DNA from: CAXTKD01 sp964244885
Lineage (GTDB): Bacteria > Pseudomonadota > Alphaproteobacteria > Sphingomonadales > Sphingomonadaceae
Direction of reading: 5' to 3'
DNA: 64,000 nucleotides
Assembly: GCA_964244885.1 (NCBI GenBank)
Contig: CAXTKD010000002.1
Coordinates: 124,001-188,000 of the forward strand
Below, piece by piece: positions 34,951 to 42,800 of the stretch; position 1 is the first letter of the stretch; every line of letters starts with the position of its first letter. A program made the translations under genes and the position numbers. The notes under the pieces are model-generated. The model was not told where the DNA came from. It ran no database searches and saw nothing but the letters and a program-made list of their open reading frames with translations.

Positions 34951-34958
34951 TGGGAGTT

Positions 34959-36644
34959 TCAAGCGGGGCACTTGCCCGTTCCCGGCCCCTTCACGAACCG
35001 CCCGGCCGGCGCGCCCGTCGGCTCGCCGTCCTTCAACACCTGCACGCCGTTGACGAACACCGCCTGCACGCCGGTCGCGTAGAGCTTCGACCGTTCGTAG
35101 GTCGCGTGGTCGGCGATCGTCGTCGGATCGAACAGCACGATGTCGGCGAAATTGCCGGCTTTCAGCAGCCCGCGGTCCTTGATGCCGAGGTTCGCGGTCG
35201 GGAAGCTCGTCAGCCGGCGGATCGCATCGGGCAGGCTCGCGGTCTTCTCGTCGCGAACGTAGTGGCCGAGCAGCCTGGCGACATTGCCGAAGGCGCGCGG
35301 GTGGCTGTTGGACAGCAGGAACACGCCCTCGGGCGCGCTGGCGTCCTCGTCCGATCCGAAGGCCATCCACGGCAGGCCGGTCTGCCGCTTCACATTGTCC
35401 TCGTTCATCAGGAAGTAGATCGTGCCGACCCGGCTGCCGTCAGCGATGACGAGGTCCATCGCGGTCTCCTCCGGCGATTTGCCCATGATCGCCGCGACCT
35501 CGGCCAGCGTCTTGCCGGTGTATTTCTTCATCGCCGGGTTCTTGAAGGCGCTCAGCAGCACCCGCGACGGGTCGCCCGCGCCGAAGTACAGATTCTCCCA
35601 GCCCTTGCCCGGCGCCTTCATCTCGGCCGCGACGCGCGCCCGGATCGCCGGGTCCTTCAAATGCGCGATCCACGCCTCGAGCCCGCCGTCCTGCACCCAG
35701 CTTGGCATCGCCGCGTCGAGGCCGGTGGCGCCGGCGGTGTAGTTGTACATGTCGGCGGTGATGCGGTGGCCGGCGGCGCGCGCGTCCTCGATCTTCGCGA
35801 TCATCGCGTCGAGCTTGCCCCAGTTCGCCTTGCCCGCCTGCTTCATGTGGTAGATTTCGGCCGGACCGCCCGATTTCGCCGAAATCTCGATCAGCTCGTC
35901 GACCGCCTCCAGCAGCCGGTCGCCCTCCGAGCGCATGTGGCTGATGTACATCCCGCCGCACCTCGCGCTCTCGGTCGCCAGCGCCACCAGCTCGGGCGTC
36001 TCGGCGTAATTGGCGGGCGAGTAGATCAGCGACGAGCCGACCCCCATCGCGCCCTCGTTCATCGCCTGCCGGACCAGCGTCCGCATCCGGCCGAGCTGCT
36101 CCGGCGTCGGGTCGACATCTTTTTCGCCGAGCTCGTGGATGCGCACCGTCGTCGCGCCGACGAAGCTCGCGACGTTCATCGAGATGCCGCGCTTCTCGAG
36201 GAAGCCGAGATACTCGCCGAGCGTCGTCCACTGGATCGGATATTTGATGTCGCCCTGGCGCTTCAGCTCCAGCGCCTTCATCTCGGGGGACCATGGCCCC
36301 ATCGAATTGCCCTCGCCCATCACCTCCAGCGTCACGCCCTGTCGCAGGTCGCTCTGCCCGCGGCCGTCGGCGATCAGCGATTCATTGGCCCAGCTCAGCA
36401 TGTTGACGAAGCCGGGAGAGACCGCGAGGCCAGTCGCGTCGACAATGCGCGCGGCGCGCGGCCCCCCGCCCTTCCCCACCGCGACGATGCGGTCGCCCTT
36501 CAGCGCGACGTAGCCGGCGTAGGGCGCGCCGCCCGCGCCGTCGTAGATCGTGCCGCCGCGAATGACGGTGTCGGCCCTGGGCGCCGGCGCCGCGCCCGCC
36601 AGCAGCATCGCCGTCAGCGTCAATCCCAGCCGCTTCGTCATCAT
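34959..36644 (-). CDS. Exported N-acyl-D-amino-acid deacylase-like amidohydrolase
   Basis: 561 residues. An N-terminal signal (MTKRLGLTLTAMLLAGAAPA) suggests a periplasmic enzyme. DTVIRGGTIYDGAGGAPYAG and VSPGFVNMLSWANESLIADG begin the amidohydrolase fold; YISHMRSEGD and AGHRITADMYNYTAGATGL are D-aminoacylase-type motifs. The usual HTH metal pair is replaced by NMLSW, so metal binding may rest on the later His and Asp residues. ATG 36644 follows GGAGGAG. It is divergent from the DUF3089 gene. Confidence 0.83.
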   Translation of the reverse strand: MMTKRLGLTLTAMLLAGAAPAPRADTVIRGGTIYDGAGGAPYAGYVALKGDRIVAVGKGGGPRAARIVDATGLAVSPGFVNMLSWANESLIADGRGQSDLRQGVTLEVMGEGNSMGPWSPEMKALELKRQGDIKYPIQWTTLGEYLGFLEKRGISMNVASFVGATTVRIHELGEKDVDPTPEQLGRMRTLVRQAMNEGAMGVGSSLIYSPANYAETPELVALATESARCGGMYISHMRSEGDRLLEAVDELIEISAKSGGPAEIYHMKQAGKANWGKLDAMIAKIEDARAAGHRITADMYNYTAGATGLDAAMPSWVQDGGLEAWIAHLKDPAIRARVAAEMKAPGKGWENLYFGAGDPSRVLLSAFKNPAMKKYTGKTLAEVAAIMGKSPEETAMDLVIADGSRVGTIYFLMNEDNVKRQTGLPWMAFGSDEDASAPEGVFLLSNSHPRAFGNVARLLGHYVRDEKTASLPDAIRRLTSFPTANLGIKDRGLLKAGNFADIVLFDPTTIADHATYERSKLYATGVQAVFVNGVQVLKDGEPTGAPAGRFVKGPGTGKCPA

Positions 36645-36699
36645 CGGTTCTCCTCCGCCGCGCCGCCATGCTATGCGCACCGCCCGAGCGAAGGAAGTC

Positions 36700-37818
36700 A
36701 TGGCGGCACGGCGTTTTCTCTGGGTCATCGCGATCCTCACGGTGCTGGTGATCGCCGCGGCGTTCGCCTACCGGCTGTTCGGGCCGCAGCTCATCCGCGC
36801 CGCGATGGTGCCGGGCAAGAGCTTCGCCGAGAGCCCGGTGCAGGCCGACCCCGTGTATGGCGTGAAGACCGGCTGGCTGGCGCGGCCCGACCTGCCCGGC
36901 AATCCCGCGATGTGGATGCCGCCGGGCACACCGAAGCCACCAAAGCCCATGGCCGCCGCCTTCTTCATCGCGCCGACCGCCTATCTGTCGCGCGACCGCT
37001 GGAACGCGCCGCTCGACGATGCCGACACCAACGCCCGGCTGGCGCTGTTCCTGCGCGGGCAGGCGAGCGTGTTCAATGGCGTCGCGAGCGTCTGGGCGCC
37101 GCGCTACCGTCAGGCGACCTTCGGCGCGTTCCTGACCAGCAAGGCCGACGCCAAGCGCGCGCTCGACTTCGCCTATGCCGACGTGCTGCGGGCGTTCGAC
37201 GCCTTCCTCGCCGCCAACCCCAACGGCCCGATCATCCTCGCCGGGCACAGCCAGGGATCGCTGCACCTGCTGCGGCTGCTCAAGGAGCGTGTCGCGGGCA
37301 CACCGCTCGCCGCGCGTGTCGTCGCGGTCTACGCCCCCGGCTGGCCGGTCTCGGTCGTTGCCGACCTCCCCGCGCTGGGCCTCCCTGCCTGCGCCGCGTC
37401 GGGCCAGAGCGGCTGTCTCCTGTCATGGCAAAGCTATGCCGAACCCGCCGATGCCGAAATGGTGACCGGGGTCTTCGACGCCACCACAGGCTTCAACGGC
37501 CAGCCCCGGCACGGTACCGCGATGCTCTGCACCAACCCGCTGACCGGCGGAGGTGGCGACGCTCTCCCCCCGGCGAACCTCGGCTCGCTGGTCCCCAGCG
37601 CCGATTTCACCGGCGCCTCGCTGGTTCCGGGCGGCGTCGGCGCGCGCTGCATCGGGCGCGGCCTGCTGTCGATCGGGGCAGCGCCGGCGGGCTTCGGCAG
37701 CTACATCCTCCCCGGCAACAACTTCCACGTCTACGATTACGCGCTGTTCTGGGCGAACCTCCGCGCCGACGCCGCCGCGCGCCTCGCGACGTGGGCCGCC
37801 GCGCACAAAGCGCGATGA
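36700..37818 (+). CDS. DUF3089 alpha/beta-hydrolase-like membrane-anchored protein
   Basis: 372 residues. One N-terminal membrane segment (FLWVIAILTVLVIAAAFAYR, about 6-25). FFIAPTAYLSRDRWNAPLDD and ILAGHSQGSLHLLRLL (nucleophile elbow GHSQG, probable Ser) place it in DUF3089, a lipase-like family of unknown substrate. A conserved His near the end, NFHVYDYALFW, may complete the triad. ATG 36700 follows AAGGAAG. Its TGA overlaps the ruvX ATG (ATGA). Confidence 0.82.
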   Translation: MAARRFLWVIAILTVLVIAAAFAYRLFGPQLIRAAMVPGKSFAESPVQADPVYGVKTGWLARPDLPGNPAMWMPPGTPKPPKPMAAAFFIAPTAYLSRDRWNAPLDDADTNARLALFLRGQASVFNGVASVWAPRYRQATFGAFLTSKADAKRALDFAYADVLRAFDAFLAANPNGPIILAGHSQGSLHLLRLLKERVAGTPLAARVVAVYAPGWPVSVVADLPALGLPACAASGQSGCLLSWQSYAEPADAEMVTGVFDATTGFNGQPRHGTAMLCTNPLTGGGGDALPPANLGSLVPSADFTGASLVPGGVGARCIGRGLLSIGAAPAGFGSYILPGNNFHVYDYALFWANLRADAAARLATWAAAHKAR

Positions 37819-38297
37819 TCTTCGCCGACACCCGGAGCTTTCGCGACGCGCTTCCGGCGCGCGGCCGGCTGGCCGGGCTCGACGTCGGCACCAAGACGAT
37901 CGGGGTGGCGCTGTGCGACTCCAACTGGTCGATCGCCACCGCCGCCGAGACGCTCCGCCGGACCAAGTTCACCGCCGATCTGGCGGCACTCAAGGCGCTG
38001 CTCGACAGGCAGCGGGTCACCGGCCTGGTGGCCGGCCTGCCCCTGAGCATGGACGGCATCGACACCCCGCGCACCCAGTCGATCCGCGCCTTCGCCCGCA
38101 ACCTCGCGCCGCTCGGCCTGCCGCTCCTGCTCTGGGACGAGCGCTGGTCGACGCAGGCGGTCACCCGCACCCTCATCGACGCCGACGCCAGCCGCGCGCG
38201 GCGCAGCGAAGTCGTCGACAAGATGGCCGCCGCCTACATCCTGCAGGGCGCGATCGACGCGCTGGCCTATCTTGAAGGCCAGGGTCGGGACCCATAA
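37815..38297 (+). CDS. ruvX: Putative pre-16S rRNA nuclease / Holliday-junction resolvase-like YqgF
   Basis: 160 residues with an RNase H-like fold. GRLAGLDVGTKTIGVALCD at about 17-35 holds the first catalytic Asp, GLVAGLPLSMDG the middle strand, and WDERWSTQAV plus KMAAAYILQGAIDAL the later acidic pair with Asp at VVDK. It is translationally coupled to the DUF3089 gene and converges on rplA. Confidence 0.92.
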   Translation: MIFADTRSFRDALPARGRLAGLDVGTKTIGVALCDSNWSIATAAETLRRTKFTADLAALKALLDRQRVTGLVAGLPLSMDGIDTPRTQSIRAFARNLAPLGLPLLLWDERWSTQAVTRTLIDADASRARRSEVVDKMAAAYILQGAIDALAYLEGQGRDP

Positions 38298-38302
38298 GGC
38301 AA

Positions 38303-38335
38303 GACGAAAAGAGCCGGAGCTTGCGCCCCGGCGCT
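38303..38335 (-). terminator. Probable terminator of the rplK-rplA transcript
   Basis: Read on the minus strand, GAGCGCCGG and CCGGCTC form a stem followed by TTTTCG. It lies about 25 bp past the rplA stop and 5 bp beyond the converging ruvX stop. Confidence 0.65.
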
Positions 38336-38359
38336 CATCTGCATCGCCACGAAAGCGTC

Positions 38360-39055
38360 TTACGCGCCCTGCGTCGCCGCCACGTCGACCTTCACGCCCG
38401 GACCCATCGTCGACGAGATCGCGATCTTGTCGAGGTACTTGCCCTTGGCGCCCGACGGCTTGGCCTTGACGATCGCGTCGAGGAAAGCGTCGAAGTTGGC
38501 GCGCAGGTCCTCGGCCGCGAAGCTCGCCTTGCCGATGCCGGAGTGGATGATCCCCGCCTTCTCGACGCGGAACTCGACCTGGCCGCCCTTGGCCGCCTTC
38601 ACGGCTTCGGCGACGTTCATCGTGACCGTGCCGAGCTTCGGGTTCGGCATCAGCCCCTTGGGGCCGAGCACCTTACCGAGGCGCCCCACGAGACCCATCA
38701 TGTCGGGCGTCGCGATGCAGCGGTCGAAGTCGATCTTGCCGCCCTGGACGATCTCGAGCAGATCCTCCGCGCCGACCACGTCGGCGCCGGCGGCGAGTGC
38801 CTCCTCCGCCTTGGGCCCGCGCGCGAACACGCCGACACGGACGGTCTTGCCGGTGCCCTTGGGCAGCGTCACGACGCCGCGCACCATCTGGTCCGCGTGG
38901 CGCGGGTCGACGGTCAGGTTGATCGCGACCTCGATCGTCTCGTCGAACTTCGACGTGGCGTTGGTCTTGGCGAGGCTGATCGCCTCGTCCACGCCATACA
39001 GCTTCTCGCGGTCGACGGTCGGGGCCTGGCTCTTCTGCTTCTTGGTCTGTGCCAT
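38360..39055 (-). CDS. rplA: 50S ribosomal protein L1
   Basis: A 231-residue ribosomal protein of the L1 stalk. VDREKLYGVDEAISLAKTNA and VTLPKGTGKTVRVGVFARG open it; VLGPKGLMPNPKLGTVT is the L1 signature. The ATG is at 39055, 4 bp after rplK. L1 usually represses the rplKA message by binding its leader. Confidence 0.97.
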   Translation of the reverse strand: MAQTKKQKSQAPTVDREKLYGVDEAISLAKTNATSKFDETIEVAINLTVDPRHADQMVRGVVTLPKGTGKTVRVGVFARGPKAEEALAAGADVVGAEDLLEIVQGGKIDFDRCIATPDMMGLVGRLGKVLGPKGLMPNPKLGTVTMNVAEAVKAAKGGQVEFRVEKAGIIHSGIGKASFAAEDLRANFDAFLDAIVKAKPSGAKGKYLDKIAISSTMGPGVKVDVAATQGA

Positions 39056-39059
39056 GATC

Positions 39060-39494
39060 TTAGCCCTCCACCACGTCGAGGCCCATCGAACGGGCCGAGC
39101 CCTCGATGGTCCGCATGGCCATGTCGATGTCGTTGGCGTTCAGGTCCTTCATCTTGGTCTCGGCGATCGCGCGGATGTCGCTCTGCTTGATCTTGCCGAT
39201 CGCAGCGCCCTTGCCGGCGGTCGCCGACCCGGACTTCAGGCCCGCGGCCTTCTTGATGAGGTAGGACGCCGGCGGAGTCTTGGTCTCGAACGAGAACGAA
39301 CGGTCCGCATAGACGGTGATGACGGTCGGAATGGGCATGCCATTCTCCATCTCGCTCGTCTTGGCGTTGAACGCCTTGCAGAATTCCATGATGTTGACGC
39401 CGCGCTGGCCGAGCGCCGGGCCGATCGGCGGCGACGGGTTCGCCTTGCCGGCCGGCACCTGCAGCTTGATGTAGCCGGTGATCTTCTTTGCCAT
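39060..39494 (-). CDS. rplK: 50S ribosomal protein L11
   Basis: A 144-residue protein of the GTPase-associated centre. GYIKLQVPAGKANPSPPIGP and ALGQRGVNIMEFCKAFNA are the L11 N-terminal blocks; AIAETKMKDLNANDIDMA is close to the signature. Normally nusG is directly upstream; here 4.7 kb separates them, so rplK must be transcribed through the inserted gene or from a promoter in 39495-39838. Confidence 0.97.
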   Translation of the reverse strand: MAKKITGYIKLQVPAGKANPSPPIGPALGQRGVNIMEFCKAFNAKTSEMENGMPIPTVITVYADRSFSFETKTPPASYLIKKAAGLKSGSATAGKGAAIGKIKQSDIRAIAETKMKDLNANDIDMAMRTIEGSARSMGLDVVEG

Positions 39495-39838
39495 TGGGTA
39501 GTCTCACTCTGTAGTCGGGACGGAGCGGCAAGCGCACCGTCCGGTTTCAAGTTTAGCGGTCCAAGCGAACGGCAAGCCGTCCTCCCGCAATTCCAATGCT
39601 GATGCGATGGAAGCGCGGGCGTCTACTTCAACTCGCCCAAAAAGTGAAGCCCCCTCCCTCTCCCTGGAGGGGAGAGGGCGACGCCTGCCCCGCTTGGCCG
39701 CCCGCCGCGACGCCGCCCTCGCCCTCTTCCGCGCGAACGCCGCCGCGCCCCGCGCCCTCAAAACCCAGGGCGCGAGCTCCACCTCTACACCGCGCGCAAG
39801 CACCCCCACGCCTTCGACCGGGAGCTCGGACTTCCGGG
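39495..39838. other. 344-bp spacer between rplK and the SIR2-STAND gene
   Basis: No complete gene. It holds a single unpaired element B-like palindrome at 39656-39678 (CCCTCTCCC/GGGGAGAGGG type) and a possible relic of a + strand gene at 39690-39842. The part next to rplK (39495-39640) is less GC-rich and should hold any new rplK promoter, but I see no convincing -35/-10 pair. Confidence 0.6.
39656..39678. repeat. Element B-like half copy
   Basis: CCCTCTCCCTGGAGGGGAGA with GGG is a palindrome like one arm of element B, but no inverted partner lies within 150 bp. It is next to the inserted SIR2-STAND gene and may mark a past rearrangement. Confidence 0.6.
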
Positions 39839-39842
39839 CTAG
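39690..39842 (+). pseudogene. Possible frameshifted relic of a + strand gene
   Basis: One frame reads RLAARRDAALALFRANAAAP then RALKTQG; after a shift near 39766 another reads GRELHLYTARKHPHAFDREL then GLPG and a stop at 39840-39842. Both halves look protein-like and join smoothly. No start or ribosome site is seen. Its TAG overlaps the TAG of the SIR2-STAND gene on the other strand (CTAG). I cannot name the parent family; it may be chance. Confidence 0.3.
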
Positions 39843-42800
39843 AAGGTACGCCGCCCCGATTTGTCGGAACTGCTGATTGCGGCGGAGATCCTCGGAATAT
39901 CGAGAATGACTTGCGTGGCACGATCGATCGCGGTCTGATAGCGCTGGCGCGTCGCCATCTTGATGCACGTGCGCGCCAGCTGCTCCGCCGTCACCGGGTG
40001 CCCGCGCGCCGCCATGATCTTCGCGATCGACGCACGCAGCGCGATCTTTCGCAGCTCGAGGCCGTAGCGGGTCGCGACCATCATCGCGTCGGTCGCGTAG
40101 CGCAGCGCACCGTCGAAATCGGACAGGTCGAGCCGGGCGCGAGCGATCGAGGCCGACGCTTCGCAGCGCACCCGCGGGATATCGGTATGGAGAGCGTAGG
40201 TCAGCGCATCCTCGAGGTGGCGCTGGGAGCGGTCGCGGTTGCCGGACGTCGTGCCAGGATTGGACAGGCATATGTCCGCAAGGGTGATCTGCAACCTGTG
40301 GACAAGGTCCATCTGGACCGATGCCTGCGCGAGGTGGAGCGCGCGCCGCAGAGCGGATTGGTGCTCGTCCGCTCGGCCGGCCATGCCATGGGCGTGGGAC
40401 CGCAGGCGCTCGAAATAGGCCTGCGCCCGCACCTCGGGGAGGCCAGCCAGGCTGTCGCAAGCAGTCCGGTAGCATTCGAGCGCGGGGCCGATCCGACCCC
40501 TCAGGTGCAGGCACCATGCCTGGTAGCCCGTGGCGATGGCGGTCGCGAGCTTTCCCTCGCGAAGCGCGACATCCTTCTTGCTGACCTCGATCAGCTCCTC
40601 GCATTTCCGCTCGGCGACACCGATATTTCCCATTTCCAGATCGACGGTGAGCTGGTTGAGCCGGATGCGGCGCCAGTTATGCGCGCGGTCTTCGCGCTCG
40701 ACCCACATCCGGTTGACCATCTGCGCCTGGTCAAAGGAGCGACGAGCCTCGTAAAGGTCTCCCATCGCCAGACGGACGACACCGCGCTCGTTGTGGAGCC
40801 AAACGAGCTCGTCAGGATAAAAGGGCTCGGCCGTGCCAAACGCGGCGGCGAACGCGTCACCTGCCTTGCCTTCGTCGCCGAAGGCGGCGCTGAGCTTTCG
40901 GCGCATCGCCTCCCGCGCCATCGTCGCCTTGCCGTAGCCGTCGATCAGGTCGTCGAGCCGTTCAGCATGCTCTAGAAGGACGCCGTCGCGGCCCTCGCGA
41001 ATCAGGCGGTCGCCGCTGTCCAGCGTCAGAAGGCCCGTCGTCGAATAATAGCTGCGGACGAGCGCAAGCGCGGTGCGCAGCGCGCGGACATGGCGGCTGC
41101 CGCAGAGCCGGTGAATCTCCCGACAAACGTCCGCCTTTGGCTCGCTCCGGCTCGCTCCGCAGGCCTTGGCGATGTCGCCGAGCCACTTGCTGTAGCTCGC
41201 CGGGCTTCGTTTAAGCTTCCGGGCGGTCGCCGGGAGAGCCGTTCCATCCGAGTCGTCGATATGATAGGAACCGATCAGGCGATCGATCGCGTCGCCGAGC
41301 TCGTCGTGGATGTCGGTATCGGGAATATCCCCGTCGATCGGCTGCGCCACATACAGCGACATGTTGAAGGCGGTGGAAAGCTTCGCTTCGCTCAACGGGA
41401 TGCCGTAGCGATAGCGCAGCTCGGTCAGCAGCGACCGGTGAAGCGCATAGCGGAGTGGCGGCGAGGCGATCGGCTCGCCCGACGCATAGGGCTCGAAGGA
41501 AAAGACGAGTCCCGCCCTGGTGAGCCTGCGAAGCGTGGCAGCGAAGTTTGCGCCGTCTCCCACGCCCGGCATGAGGGCCAGAACATCCTCTTCGACGGGC
41601 AGGCCGATGAAGGCCAGCGCCTTCAGGATTTGTCGCGCTGTATCGACACCCTTCGAGCCGCTGGCCGGCCCCAGGACCTTCGCCAGGATCTCGTCCTCGA
41701 ACAGCTTGCTGAACAGAGCGCGCCTGACCTCGATCGAATCGCCACTGATCCGTCCGGCACGGTTGGCTTCGTAGCGGGCAATCTCGGCGCGAAGCGGCGC
41801 GGACATCCGGGCATCTGCGCGCTCTTCGATCGTCTTCCAGACGGAGTTCAGGTAACGGCCGGGCACCTCGTCCTTCGGCGCCGCGTCGAATTTCCGGAAG
41901 TCCTCCGTCCGGACGCGGAGCTCGTCCATGTAGCTCTTGACCCTGTCGGTGCCGAACATCACCCATCTCACGCGCGACGTGTCGGCTGGCTCCTTGCCTT
42001 CTTCTGGCGTCGGCGGCCGGCTCGCGGCATTCAGAAGCTGGTCGAGCTCGGCGCTGAGCGGCTGTCCGCTCGTGTCGAAGAAGCGCTCCATGCCGTTGAT
42101 GATGACGACGACGCGCGGGGCGCCCGGCGGCTGCTTGTCGGCAGGCTCGTTGAGATTGAGGCTCGCGAAGAACTCGCGCCTGCTGCCGAGCGGCTGGCCG
42201 TTCGGCCCGTCCAGCTTCCTCTGGAAGGCTTCGGCGAAAAAGCGCGCGACGCCGTCCAGCAACGTATCGGTATCGAAGGAGAAGCCGCCGTTGATCAACA
42301 GGCAATGGCTGGCCTTGGCCAGGCCGAGCTGCGTCCATGAATTCGCCAGTGCGCGAGCCATCCCGCCCTTGCCGCAGCCTTGGGGGCCGATGACGCAGAG
42401 CATCCGGAATTCTTCCGCGTCCTCGACAAGGCGACGGGAAACGCTGCCGATCTTCTTGCGGGTGATATCCCAGAGCACCACTGGCTTGCCGTCCGTCACG
42501 GCCTTCTGGATCCGGGGCTTCATCGACCGCCAGTATTTGCCGATATGGACCTCACGGCGAACCGGGTTGATCAGGGCGTTCGGATCGTCGCCCAGCCCGG
42601 TTGCCAGCAGGTCGACGCAGGCCTTCAGATCCTTGAGATCGTGCCGGCTTGACCGATCGATGACGTCGAAATGCGATCGTGCGTCCAGGGCTTTGGCGCG
42701 CATGAAATCCTGAGACGTCCTGCCCGCGATATAGTCGTTCAGATCTTTCGACCGATCGCTCAGTTCAACATAGCCGGCGGGCCTGGTTTTCGGGGCGCCC

